Shown: in pieces, positions 34,986-47,079 of the stretch
Layout of the letters: each line of letters starts with the position of its first letter
Position numbering within the stretch: position 1 is the stretch's first letter
Source: Chara braunii
Taxonomy: Eukaryota; Streptophyta; Charophyceae; Charales; Characeae
Length of the DNA stretch: 56,330 nt
Assembly (NCBI GenBank): GCA_003427395.1
Contig: BFEA01000457.1
Coordinates: forward strand, 958,284-1,014,613
Direction of reading: 5' to 3'
The notes under the pieces: model-generated
Told to the model about the DNA's origin: nothing
Seen by the model: the letters and a program-made list of their open reading frames with translations, nothing else
The model's database searches: none
Program-made: the position numbers and the translations under genes

Positions 34986-36211
34986 GGGGGCGGCTCAAGC
35001 AGGGTTCCCAAAGGCGGTACAAGACGGTCGACAAGAAGTGCCGCCCAGTTCCCGTCCTCGTTACAGAAGATGATGAAGAATACTACAAGAGGGAACGAGG
35101 GTTGATACGGCGGATGAGGGAAAGTGCTTTAGCAGGGCCATATCGTATCAACGAAGGGAACGGGGGGAAATAGATCATAGGGGAGCCCGACTTCCTGCTG
35201 CCACAGGAGCGGACATTGATGGTGGAGTTGATAAAGGGGAGGCATCGCGCCTATGCGTTTATTGACGAGGAGCGCGGCAGGCTGGACGTGGACAAGATAC
35301 CTATGATCTATATCCACACCGTGCCACACGAACCTTGGAACATGAGAGGGGCGCGATATCCTAATCCTGACGAAGAAAAGAAGGTCTTGGATTACCTCGA
35401 CGGCAAGATACGTACGTACGTCGCCGACTATTCGAGTGGACCGTATGCGTCCCCGTGGTTCTGCTTAATCAAGCCTAACAAAACGCTGCGGTGGGTGCAA
35501 GATTTGCAGAGGCTCAATGCGGTGACCGTGCGGGATGCTGGAGGATTGCCCAATGCGGACGTGTTGTCAGAGTTTTGTGCTGGAAGGCCTATAATTTCAC
35601 TTATAGACCTTTACTCATGATATGATCAGTTCCCGGTCTGTTTGGCGGACAGGCCGGTGACGGCTATGCACAAGCCGTGAGGATTAATCCATATGAACGT
35701 GGCCCCACAAGGGTGGACCAATGCGGTGGCAATGGTCCAACGGGCCATGATTCGAGCTATGCAGTCAGTCAGCCCCTTTATCACACAACCATACATCGAC
35801 GATTTCGCAGTGAAGCGGCCGGCGGTGAAAGAGAGCGACGAAGTTTTGCTAGGGGTGAGGCGCTTTGTCTGGAAGCATATCCAGGACCTCGAAAAAGTCC
35901 TGAGCCTGCTCGAGGAGCATAACCTCACGGCGAGCGGGCCCAAGTCCAGGCACTGCATGAGGGAAGCGACTATTTTGGGGTTCGTCTGCAGCGANCATGA
36001 GGGAAGCGACTATTTTGGGGTTCGTCTGCAGCGAGAAGGGCCGGAGGCCGGATGTGAAGAAGACGGACAAGATTACTGAGTGGCCAGTTCCGTTCCACTC
36101 AATAACGGATGTCAGGAGCTTCCTTGGTACATGTGGATTTTGGAGGGCCTTCGTCAAGAATTTTGCCGCTAAGACTTAACACCTGAGGAAGTTAGTCCGT
36201 CAGGATCAGTA
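34986..36211 (+). pseudogene. pol: Reverse transcriptase of element B
   Basis: Ty3/gypsy RT, read in the frame of 34986-36180. Motifs in order: SPWFCLIKPNKTLRWVQDLQ, LNAVTVRDAGGLPNADV, ISLIDLYS (catalytic Asp, motif A), NVAPQGWTNAVAMVQRAM (motif B area), PYIDDFAVK (YIDD at 35792-35803, motif C) and LGFVCSEKG, then the thumb/connection FLGTCGFWRAFVKNFA. Breaks: TAG at 35171-35173, TGA after LYS at 35618-35620, TGA near 35678, and TAA near 36177 followed by loss of one base before RNase H. A 38-bp exact duplication around a single N at 35995 is probably an assembly join. Confidence 0.9.
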
Positions 36212-36784
36212 ATGGGTTTGGGTGAAGAGCAGGAAGAGGTGGTGGCCAGAATGAAGGAGGAATTTCGAGAAGCAGGGTTGGTATTAGGAGCGCCAGCTTA
36301 TGATGCAACAGAAACACGACCCTTCATTTTCGAAACAGATGCGGGGCTAACTGCCTTAGGAGGAGTTCTCATCCAGACAGACATAGAAGGAAAGAAAAGG
36401 GCCTTGAGATTTGAGAGTCAGACTGTCTGTACGATCGAGAGGAACTACTCTCAGTTCAGGAGGGAGACCCTTGCCGTCCTCCACTGTCTGCGAATCTTCC
36501 GGAACTACATCCTCGGCAGGAGCTTTATTTTTAGAGTGGATCCGACCGCCCTAGCCTACTCTCTAAGGAATTACGTTCCATCGGATCCGACGGTTGCCAG
36601 ATGGATGACATACATCTGGATGTTCAATTTCGAATTGGAACGGATTACTGGTAGTAAGAACCGGGCGGACGGGCTGAGTCGGATCAACAGGGATAAACAG
36701 GGAGGGGAGGCGGTGGAGAATACGCCCCCAGTTGATGGATTTCTGGATCAGGAAGAAGATGTTCGTCTCCACATCAACAAGTGA
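36212..36784 (+). pseudogene. pol: RNase H of element B
   Basis: Frame 36212-36784. Catalytic-type residues lie in FETDAGLTALGGVL, ERNYSQFRRETLAVLHCL, FRVDPTALAY and GSKNRADGLSR. It is closely similar to RNase H of element A (shared ERNYSQF, VLHCL, DPT-ARWM), so the two elements are distant members of one Ty3/gypsy group. It degrades RNA in RNA:DNA hybrids during cDNA synthesis. TGA 36782-36784 interrupts, but the same frame continues into integrase. Confidence 0.9.
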
Positions 36785-38431
36785 TCGCCGCGAGTGCCCA
36801 GCTGTGTAGGTTATCCTATCTGGCAAGCACCGAATGGGTATGAAAGGAGGGCCGAGCTAGTCCTCAAACCCTTTGAAGAAGAGGATCTCTGGGGTGGTAA
36901 GGATGTTCAGTGGATGGTGGAGTTAGCATTGGCCAGCTCGCATAGCCTGGTGGAGGACATGAGGACGATTGAGGAAGGACCTGGCCTGGAAGAACGGCCT
37001 TAGGACCTGATGGGAGGAATGTATCTCCTCGTCAACACGTTATTGCAGGAAAGCCTCGACCAGTCAGGCTCGTTGAACCCGGCAGGGAATGTGGACGAAG
37101 TGCCCGAGAGCCAGGACGACGAGTTCGAGGAGGGGGAGATTAAGGAGGCTTTTCGTGCAGAGGAGTACGACGGGATCTACCTAGAGTTGGGGCTTCTTCT
37201 GTCCTGCGAAATGCGGCTAAGGGATGCGAGCGATAGGGCTCAGAGGATGCTGCAGCGCTACTTAGTGCGAGATGGCCACCTTTTTGTGAGAAGAGAAGTG
37301 GAGAATCCCAGGAGGGTCGTCTGCGGTAGGAATCGTCAGGTCGACGTCGTAGCAGCGCTTCACGATGGCATTGCAGGAGGGCATCGAGGGGTACAAGCCA
37401 CGTATGCCAAAATAAGTGAGTTGTACTACTGGGATGAGATGATGGATATGGTCAGGAAGTTTTGCCGATCCTGCGTACCCTGTCAGGAGAGATCCCGTTT
37501 AAGGCAAGGAGAGCCGCTGCATCCAAGTCTAGAGCGAGAGGTGGGGGTTTTAGTGCATCTCGATCTGCTTTTTATGCCGCTTGGGGATCAGGGCTATAAC
37601 TACATCTTCGATGCGCGCAATAACCTGTCCGGCTTCGTAGACGGGCGCGCTATTCACACAAAGACCGGGTTTGTCCCGGTGAGCTGCATCGAGGAGTATT
37701 ACCTACGCTATCCTTTCGTCAGGGAATTCGTAATGGACAGGGGATCGGAGTATACCTGCCAGGAGGTGCAAAAACTGTTATCAAGGTATGGTGTAGCCGT
37801 CAACTACACCACGGCCGCGCACCCCCAGGCAAATGCTCCCGTGGAGAGAGGACATAGTACCATTACGAGTCTCCTGGCTAAGTGGACCGAAGGTAGGCCT
37901 AATCAATGGCCAAGGTACCTAAGGGCGGCGTTTTTTGTCGAGAACATTACAGTAAAAGGATCCACCAAGTACGCACCTGCGACGCTGTGGTACGGAAGGC
38001 ACGTCACCTTCCCTATCGAAAGCTTTCTTAAGACATGGAGGTGCCAGGATCTGGAAGTTAACCTATCATTTGAAGAGTTGCTCGATATCCGAGCGCGGCA
38101 GATAGGGGCGATAGAAGAAAGGATCCAGGAGGCATCTGACCAGGTGGCGAGAAGCCGTATGGATGATAAGGCTCGATGGGATCAGTCTGCGCAGGTGAGG
38201 AAAGTACCCTTGACAGTTGGGGATGTCGTGCTTCTCTACGATTCATCGCTCGAAAAGCAGTGGTCCAAGAAACTCGATAAGAGGTGGTTAGGTCCCTACC
38301 GGATCTCACGTGTCGGAGACTTCGGAGTGTACCAGATTGAGGAGTTAAATGAGACTGAGTGGAAGGATTGGGTATCTGGAACGCGACTGACAAAATTTGT
38401 AGTGAGAGAAGAGGTAAGAGAGATGACCTGA
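36785..38431 (+). pseudogene. pol: Integrase of element B
   Basis: Same frame as RNase H, with TAG 37001-37003 the only further break; the stretch 37004-38431 is open. H2C2 zinc-binding domain: HDGIAGGHRG ... FCRSCVPCQ. Catalytic core: Asp in VHLDLLFMP, Asp in VMDRGSEY, Glu in NAPVERGH. The C-terminal part has GDVVLLYDS and RWLGPYRISRV, the barrel segment. No chromodomain is recognised. The stop is TGA 38429-38431. Confidence 0.9.
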
Positions 38432-38544
38432 CTGCCTTTAGAATAAAAGTAGCAGGGTGTGTAGGTTAGGTAGGATGCATGCTGTATGAGTGTGGTCTGG
38501 TCTGAGCTTGCTTTGACTATCACCTGTTTGCTTACCCCAACGTG

Positions 38545-38575
38545 TGTCTGTTGTCTCCTTCGCCTGTTGTGCAGG
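38545..38575 (+). promoter_or_regulatory. Candidate 3' splice site before ORF3
   Basis: Pyrimidine-rich GTCTCCTTCGCCTGTTGTGCAG|G with the AG at 38573-38574. Its place right before the open gag-like frame, which lacks its own ATG, suggests a spliced subgenomic RNA as used for env genes. The partner donor is not known; 31272 is a candidate. Confidence 0.45.
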
Positions 38576-41378
38576 TCTGACTTTACGAAGAGAGTCATAC
38601 CAAGAGGAGGGAAGGGGACAGGACCGCCTCAGAGGCCATTGCGAGCATCACGAGGATATGAGCGGCATGGGCCTCGCCATCGATAGAGTACTCTGGTGTA
38701 CGATGATGGGGACATCGAGTTATTCCTGGATAACTTTTGAGATCATGCGAGGCGTATGGGCTGGACCGTGGCCCAGGCGATTGAGAGGCTGAGGGGAGCA
38801 GGCCGGTTCGAGGAGCCCATTACAAGGATTCGTAGGGAGGCGACGTCGAGGCAGGAGGTGGAGATGAGGATGGAGGAGCTGCGACCTTCGCCTGTGGGAC
38901 CAGATGGCAGACCGATCCGCCTAGAGATCGGAAATGCGGCGGATTTTATTCCTGCTTTCGAGTGGTTCATGCAGGGGCAGGGTATACCGAGAGATGAATG
39001 GGCGAGGACGTTACCCCTCTGGACCAGAAAGGCGGAAAGGGCACTGGCCAAGCAGGTCTGAGACATGGCCCGGGACTGGGAGAGTTGCAGGGCGCACCTG
39101 AGAGAGGCCTTTCGACGGCCAGAGCCCCCTCAGCCCAGAATTGAGAGGCGTCGGCGGAGTCAGAGGCAGAGGGACCCTGAGCCCAGGGAGGCAAGACCAT
39201 CTCGAGGAGGACGGAAGGCCCTAGCCAAGAAGAGAAGAGGAACCAGAGCCGGAGCTAGAGGCTGAGGAGCGAGGGGCATACCCTGAGTGTGGGTTGGGAC
39301 CACAGGAGTTCCATCGGTTTACCGAGGGGGGATTCAGGAGGTTGCCAGCACGCACACAGGAGGAGCCGCCAGCATCTTAGGGGCCCTTAAGGGAATTGGA
39401 GACGCATTTAGATATTTCTCGGTGGAGGGTGTCGTCTCGGAGCGAGGAGCATGGAGAGCAGGCAGAGGAGGTGCCACGAGAGGAGGTTCCATAGGAGGAG
39501 GTGCCACGAGAGGAGGTGCCGTGGGAGGAGGTTCAGGATACTCAGCGAGAGAGAGGGTTGGGCGATGAGGGGAGACGTGCAGGGAAGGAAGTGATAAAGG
39601 TTGGAGAGGACACGCCCCCACAGACGCCAGCGGTGGGTTTGAGACTCGGGGATGCACCAAGGAGCACTCGCTAGGCAGGGGAGAGGTTGCGGAGAGAGGA
39701 GGCCCCATTGCCTTCATCAATAAAGGCCCCTTCGTGAGAAGGGAGAGCAGAAAGGAGGACAGAGAGGGCAGCTGTAAGGAAAGAGGCCTTGACCCTGATT
39801 GACAGACATCTAGCAGCTTATGACCTAGAGCACCCAGACCTGGAGGAGCCAGCACCTGCAGAGCCGCGCCAGGAGCCGTGCCAGCCTGAGAAGGAGATGG
39901 AAGCAGAAATCCCAAAGAGGGTCGACCTCCGCACAAGGAAAAGGACGTCAGCTGGAGAGACGGCTGAAGAAAAGAGGGCGAGAAGAACCAGGCGGATAGA
40001 TGAGCTATGGCAAGAGAGGCAGAGGTTGGAGGCAGCGGGGGAGCTTCCGGAGCAGCAGCAGGAGAGGCAGAGGTCGGAGGCAGCGGGAGCACTCCCAGGT
40101 CAGCCTCCCTGCGCGCCAGCTAGGGCCCCGGAGATCCCAGAGATGTGGAGGGACTTCTGGGAGCAGAGAGGAGAGGAGGTTCCTTCGCCAGTCAGGGCCG
40201 GGTTTGGGGTGGCAAGGAAGGCAGAAGAGAGGTTAGATCGCAAGATCAAGTTCCTGGCCAAGATAACTTTTGACCGACACTTGTTATTGGCGGGCGATCT
40301 GGCAGGGAAGAAGATAAAGGAAGCAAGCCATGGAGTACGCCTGGAGGCTATGGAGATGGAAATCCAGGAACTCAGGGCTTTGGTGGCCAGCCAGGCAGCT
40401 ATCATTGAGAACCTGAGGCAGCAAACCCAGGGAAAGGTGGACAAGCTAGAGAGCAGCAGGCAGGGAGAGCAGAGGCAGCCAAGACATGGGTTGCCAGGAC
40501 AACCATCTGCAACAGAGCCTCGCCAGGAGCCACCTATGAGGAGAGTTATCCTGGAGTCAGAGGAGGTGAGAGCCCAAAGACAGGCGGAGAGAGAGGCGTT
40601 CGAGTTCAGAGCCCCTACCGAGCTTGCGACGCTGCCAGTAGCAGCGGCGGGCCCAGTCGTACCTTTGGCAGTTGAGGAGGGGCTAGCACCATCTAGCAGT
40701 GAGCCGGCTCAGGGCTCTGCAGAGGGATCCATGGGCGTGCTTCTTGAGGCGGTGCATACTATGCAGGAGGAGGTGAGTTTGTTTTCACCCGAGCAGAGGA
40801 TAGAGAAGCCTCTTGAGAGAGAGATGGGGATTGAGGCAGAGGGTGCCATCGAGGGCGGGCTCCAGAGGATGGACACGCCTGAGTATGGGCCGGAGGAGAT
40901 TGAGGAGCAGCCCATGGCAGTGCCAGGAGAGACACTCGAGAGGAGACCTTAGAGGTTGGACACGCCTGAGTACGTCCCAGCGACAGGGGATTTGAGGAGC
41001 AGACCGGAACCTTGCGCTACCGGATCTAGGTCTAGGGGACCGGATCCTTGGACAAAGCAACAGGAGGTCGTTAGTACCGCAGCTCCTCGATCAGAGCACC
41101 AGGGGGTTGTCAGTACCTTGGTCGGATCTCCTTCATCGCCACCTCCTCAGCCCAGGAAGAAGAAGTTCAAGAGGAAGGTTGATCAACTATGTTTCTACTG
41201 CAAGAGGGACGTGCATCATGCTCTGGACTGTCTCGAGTTCCTTGAGGATAAGGCAGCACGGAAGGTCTCAGAGGCAGGGGATAAGATGTATGATAGACAG
41301 GGTAGGATAGTAGAGAAGTCCGCAGATGGATTTATGGCTCAGTTATATAGGCAAAACCAGGAGGAGTTGAGAAGGTAG
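38575..41378 (+). pseudogene. ORF3 of element B: second gag-like protein with zinc knuckle, downstream of integrase
   Basis: Reading continues from 38575 in one register to about 39225, then one base over to TAG 41376-41378. Breaks are TAG, TGA and TGA around 38686, 38738 and 39059; TAG 39379, 39493 and 39673; and TAG 40950. The N-terminal part looks like a retrotransposon gag capsid region (DDGDIELFLDNF, AADFIPAFEWFMQGQG, WARTLPLWTRKAERAL, WESCRAHLREAFRRPEP). Then come EEVPR repeats (39463-39525), a Glu/Arg/Gln-rich middle, a coiled-coil-like segment (about 40330-40445), a linker and CFYCKRDVHHALDC (CX2CX4HX4C, 41190-41231) near the C-terminus. No initiator Met is present at the 5' end, and CGCCTGTTGTGCAG (acceptor at 38574) stands just before it, so an upstream exon may supply the start. 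Confidence 0.7.
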
Positions 41379-42765
41379 GGCCGGTTTGTCTATGTAAATG
41401 GGCGAGTATCTTATGAGGCATTAATTTAGGTTCTGTGTGATACCCTCTTAGACTTAGAGGACCTTTTTGTTGATTGCTACCAGTCTAGATCTGAACTCTA
41501 GTGTTCCTACTGAGTTGGAGTCTTGAGGATCAGGGTGATTTAGATGAGGCATGTACATATTTAGGTGGCCTATGCACTAGCTTTGAGAGACAGATCTGAC
41601 ATGTATTCGAGGGGTTGTTGTCAGTATGGGTTTGGTGTGGCTTGAGTTGAGTGAGCTATGATTTGGAGACACTTTCTGGGTGAGACATTTTATTCCCTGA
41701 GTGTATAGTATGATGAGGTTTTATTTCATGGACCATTCTTATATGTGACGATCACTTGTCTCTCTCACATGTGTGGTTGTACTCTGATGTGTGGTGGGTT
41801 TATGTGGACAGTGTGTGAAAAACATCTTATTTTGCCATGGGTACTATGAATATGATTGTAAGCAAAACTGTCTACTCCTCGGTATACTTGTGCTATCTGC
41901 CCACGAGCAGTTGATAGGGCAGAGTATAAGGGGAAGAAGCGCAGCCCGTCTGTAAAAGGTTGTGAGGATTTTGAAGGTTTATGAGCCTTGGAGGCTCAAA
42001 ATGCTTATCATGTTGATTGTTGGATGCTTAAGTTGTGATGAGGACCCATAAGATGGTCTCTAAGTGATTTTGTTTATGATAACCCCCTGGGTTTTGAAAA
42101 AGGGAATGTTTTGTGATGTTGTGTGTTATGATGAGACCCCCTCGAGCTTTGAGAAGGGGAAGTTTGGTTTTATGGCGAGACCCCTCGTGATCCCTTGTAG
42201 AGGGGATGTTTTGTTCTGTGGCAAGACCCCTCATGATATTTAGAAGAGGGGGTGTTTTGTTTATGATGAGAGCCCCTTGGATTTTTGAAAAGGGGATGTT
42301 TTTATTGTTGAGAGACTCACCTTCAAAGGTGAGTAAGCTGATTTATGACATAGTAAGTTGTCTGATGAGTGATAAAGTCTGACGAAAAGGGTCACTTTTT
42401 ATTTGGAATGTTTTGAGAAAGTCGCAATGAGTCTAGGGCGAGAGATGTCTCAGAGTGGGTGGTTGCTCGCTCTGATCAAGCCAGGGGTCACGGCATGGTG
42501 GATTTAGCGGTGATTTTGTTTGTAAGCGTGCGAAAGATGCCATGCCTATTGAGGGAGGGCTGGTAAATGTCTTCGGCCCCCTGCGTATCGCGCAGTGGGC
42601 CAGTGATTTTGTTTTGCGACGCCCCCGTCTAACCACTGGTGCTAATTCTGAGACATATTAAAGAAAGGCCAAGCTAACGGAAAAGAAGTTAGTACCTCTA
42701 GGGCGTAACCCCATTGGATGACTGCTAGCCGACGCAACCTGGCTGTGGGACCGCGTGGGTAAGAG
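41379..42765 (+). other. 3' internal non-coding segment of element B
   Basis: No ORF is supported. T/G-rich sequence with the hairpin array at 42045-42305 and a perfect stem at 42315-42334 (ACTCACCTT/AAGGTGAGT). Confidence 0.5.
42045..42334 (+). repeat. Second hairpin array, ~60-bp period, five units plus one stem
   Basis: Five units of the form gaga-CCCCTY ... RAGGGG-atgttttg, starting near 42088, 42138, 42180, 42226 and 42271. Arms pair as CCCCTC/GAGGGG in some units and CCCCTT/AAGGGG in another, with variable loops. The following ACTCACCTT-C-AAAGGTGAGT is a separate stem. Confidence 0.55.
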
Positions 42766-42778
42766 TTTAAGGGGGGGG
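42766..42778 (+). promoter_or_regulatory. Polypurine tract of element B (candidate)
   Basis: TTTAAGGGGGGGG immediately followed by TG at 42779, the classical arrangement of a plus-strand primer tract abutting the LTR start. Confidence 0.5.
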
Positions 42779-44304
42779 TGCCCGCCCCAGTGAAATTACT
42801 CTGTGGGATAGTGATAGTTGATAATTTTTTGGGGGAAATCCTGATTGAATGTTTATCAAGAGAAAACCCATCGTTGCGTAACCAACGAGGGTACTGCTGC
42901 TAAATAACAATGCGGTGGGTCGTGGTCCTGGTCCGATCAGCCAGGCTATGGTGGGGCAAGAAGGAGACCTAACCTTTCTGTACGAGACTGCAGAAAGAGC
43001 TAAGCAGATATTAAGTATACATATATACTTATGTGTATCTGATTGCGAGAGATTTTGAGAAGGAAGGCGAGAGTGCCTTCAAAAGGTCTCAATTAAGGTC
43101 CGCGTCCCTAGTTTTGCCAGGACTAGGGACACCCAACGAGAAGCCGAAGGTTGTCTAGGACCGGGGAGAGGACGATTGGCAAGGGCTTTGGAACTTATGC
43201 GGTCAGCGTCCTAATTTCTGGGCGGTGAGAGGCTCGGGTTAGGAGCCTGGCAGCATATAGTTGTGGAGGCATGGTTTGATGGAGGCCTCTACCCTGTGTT
43301 TGTCGGCTAATCGGATTGGCTCCTGTTTCGTCAGCATTTGGGGTGTGGATGAATTTATAACTTTCTGATTTGGCGAAGCGACGGGAACGTTGCTTAATAT
43401 GGTCCGGTAAGTTGTCAGTGCGAATACCCTTACAAGGGTATCCGCCCTGGTTTTTGCAAGTGACAGAAAATAGTTTTGGTCTAGAGTTTAAGTATACCAC
43501 GCTAAGCACGGTTGCGTCTATAATTGCGTCACAGGGTGGTTGACCACAATAGCGAGTGCGTGGGCGCGCAGGTTTAAGGCGCGCGTGGTTCTTTTCTATT
43601 ATAGATCGTAAAGCCGGCCCGGACCTCGGTCGTTCTGCTTGGTATTATTATTATTACTTATTCATTTTTGAGTAAGTAGGAACTAGGGATATTTCCCTTT
43701 TGATTGGTGCGTTGGCCGAGGGGAGTGCGCGTGCGAGGACGACAGCGACAACGGCGACCGTGTGTCTGTGGCAGGTCTGGGCACGAGGAGGAGCGCAAGT
43801 GGCAGCTGTGGTACAGCTTTGGTAAGTTGGTGCAGACGCTGGGCGGCCGCGCAAATGGTTGTAGGCGGAGATGAGACTCAGGCCAATTTCCCTGCTCCTG
43901 AGCGCCGCGCCGCACCACCTTATAAGGCATTCGGCGCGTTTTGGTCTCAGGTTTGGGCTTAGCCCTATAGGTTACGGCATCGGACTATTGCTAAGGAGGT
44001 TCTGGGATCGAGGTCGGCGGGCGTCGGAGCAACAACTACAGTGGAGCGTGCGGAGAAAACCGAGGGGTTGAGGATCGAAGGGCTATCCCCCTCTGCTTTT
44101 TGTTGACAGACGTAGCGCCGGGGCCGGCCCACGGGACCGGTGGGGCTTTAGCAGTCCCCGCACCGTGCATAGGGGCCCTTATTTATGATATTGTATGTCT
44201 TTTATTTTTGGTTTTTATTTATTTTTTTTATTTGTTTTTGCTTTATTATTATTATGCGCGGCCCGCTTTGGACCGGAGCGAGGTACCGTGGGTGTAGCAG
44301 GCGC

Positions 44305-44400
44305 CCAAAAGCCTAGCTCACTGGGCGCACCATTGAACTGTTGAAATATGGACCGCGTTCAAACCCAGGATGATGGGCTTTGATGAGTAAAAGCCGAATA
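44305..44400 (+). repeat. tRNA-like module, 3' LTR copy
   Basis: Same module as at 25165-25260: A-box-like CCTAGCTCACTGGG (44312-44325) and B-box-like GCGTTCAAACCC (about 44354-44365). Confidence 0.5.
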
Positions 44401-47079
44401 TTCTGAATTGACCGAGGGCCGGGGCTGATTGACCCCGTGGCCCAGGGCAAGCCCTTTGGGACATCCGTTAAAATTAGAATGATGTAAAGAAGGCTGGCGT
44501 GGCTACAAGCGCTAGGCGCCGTAATGAACAAAGCCACGGGCGGTGGGTGTACCCGCGAACTGTTCGAAAACACAGGCCGAAAGGCCTTGGTACTGTGGCG
44601 AATGAACCCATCCGGGGTTCTGCCGCAGGTACATGCGAAGCGAATGTGTAGAACCGAGCGGGATCGGGCAATAACAATGCTGTCGTGCCGACTACCTCGT
44701 CGGACTTGGGTATAGGAGCCGCAGACTAATCGAGCCGTCTAGTAGTTGGTTCCCTCAGAATTCCACTGAAGTGCGCTGTGTGGGGCCAAGCGCTACGACG
44801 GGGAAGAGTACGGGGAAACGCCGAGAAGGGGAAAGCCGGGAAGAGGGGTGAACGAACCCGGCGGGGGCTCTGTGTCTGATACGACCATAACTAAGATGGC
44901 GGGAGCGTCAGCTGAGCGCAGCTGTAGAGGGGTGGCGAGTGACTGAAACTATCGATCAGGCATGATCAGGCCATAGTGGTTGTTGGGTGCTACACTAACT
45001 ATAGCGGGCGAGGCGAGGCAGCATGGCTACAGGTGCTAACAGGATGAAGAATGGGAGCGGGTGAACTTGGACGGGCGTGAGCATAAGGTACATTAAGAGG
45101 AAAAACACAGATGGCGGGTGACAAACTCGGCGGAGGAAGGAAAGCTTAACTCACCCGATCCTTATCGGAATCAGGCGAGGAAGAAAATGTTTTCAGGGTT
45201 TTGGGTGGAGGCGAATACGAAGATGGAGTCAGTTTAAGAGGAAACTTAGCACATTGAGAGGTTGGGAGAGAAAAGACTTCGCGGACTTATGACGGGAAAG
45301 AGTGTAGGTGGGAGAAGGACAGTGAGAGAAACCGCCCAATTCTTTATGGAAACGGGCGGGGAGAGATCCTACTCGGGGGTTTTATGGCAGGGCGAAGCCA
45401 GATTTGAGGATAAGTCGAGGGTTCGAGCGGCATAGATATGAGGTGCTGCGCGGAGAAGAAGAAGGTCTGAATATGGCGATGTATCTTTTCGTTTTCTAAC
45501 GGAAGATTCATTCGATTTTTGCTCATGCTGTAAGGGGGGGGGGGGGGCTAGCAGTTGTCGAGTTACCTGTTGACAAGTGCGATGCCTTTCCGATCGGTCG
45601 AAATAGCCTCCCACTATCCCTCTGTAGGCATGGCCAAAACGGCACTGTGTGAACCTGCCCGGGATCATAACTAGGTGCATTGGATAGAAGGTGGGAAACG
45701 AAGAGGGATAAGTGAACGGGGACTAGGATGTGTCTACGTATGAAGGAAGCGAAGAACGAAGAAGAACGGACGCACGTACCTGGTCGGTGGGGAATAGCCA
45801 CCCGAGTGCATCTCCCCGTGGCTTGGAAGAAGATTCGCCTCCTCGTGGTGAGTACGGGCTCGAGAGCTACAGCTAAGAGAGAGAGTGGGCTCACCCGGTG
45901 GACTGCGGATGCTCCTCGCCTTGCGCCGAAGCGCACTGCATCTGGTCGCTTTCCAGCGGAAAGAACCACTCCCCATTCTGCTCGATAAATCTCCCCGTGT
46001 TCGAGCGGGGATTCATCATCAAGCCTGCGTGTTTACTTCAGTGGTGGAGGGAAGCCGTAGTGGCCTGCTCCCCCGTCATTTACTATGAGTCATCAACCGT
46101 CCGGCCCACAACGGCCATCTCCTTCAGTTTTCACAGTAATCACAAGTTGAGCTAACAGAGCTCGTTGTGCTCAACGCGGTCCAAGCCAGGATGTTGCTCG
46201 CAGTGGACGTATCAGCAGGAAGGAGGGAGATGGTGATCTGAGGGCACGTAAGTGGACTTGGTGATTGGGCCACAAGGTAGAGGTCTTCATGCTCTCCAAT
46301 TGCTGCTGTGGACGTCACCAGGATGTTATGTCAACTTGCAGGCTGCGCCCTTCGCATTCGGTGCTGCTGTGTCCTGTAGATTGGTTGCCTCTCTGCAGGT
46401 GCCCAGTGCTCCAGTCTGAGGTCATTTGGCCGCTGGGTCTGAGCAAGGGGTGCTGTGAGAGTGAGATGGAATGTGGGCCGCCGCTGGATGCTGCTCCACG
46501 CTACTGTTGATTGCTAGATTATTTGGCGGAGCATGGGCTATTGCAGGCATTAGCGTTCTTGTCATCTGAATGTTGGTGTGCAGCTACTATTGATGGCTAC
46601 CGTTGTATGCCACTGATTAGTGCCTGTTGGTTACAGTGAACAGCTGTATATAGCCAAAGGCTATAGGAGACTGTCGTCGAGGACTATTGTTGTATGTATT
46701 GGACTGTTGCCAGTTGTTGTGTGGCCACGAAAGGGCTAAGGGAAGGTGATGGGTTTCGGAGGGATGATTGGGCTGCAAGGTTGAAGGTTATATCAGCAAA
46801 TTGGGGGATCGTCAGAGGGTCGACGACCGGTAGTTGACTTCAGAGCTTGATCAAGCTGCTGCAGATTGGCCATCATTGCGTGCCCCTCGGGAGCTGAAGA
46901 TTGCAAGGCCCTCTCTAATGAGCTTGAGAGCACCCTTCTTGAATCTGAGGGTCTTGGACTTTCTACTTCTACCCTTTTTTTTCTAAGTCTGGTCCTGATC
47001 TGAGGGAAAGGCGGCAAGCGGGATTGCAACCCGTACGTGGGAGGAAGGCAGACTGCTTGTGATTGACAGGGTCAACCAA

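Noticed and set aside
38575-41378. ORF3 as an envelope protein
   Set aside because: No signal peptide, transmembrane segment or glycosylated ectodomain features. A CCHC knuckle and capsid-like region point to gag.
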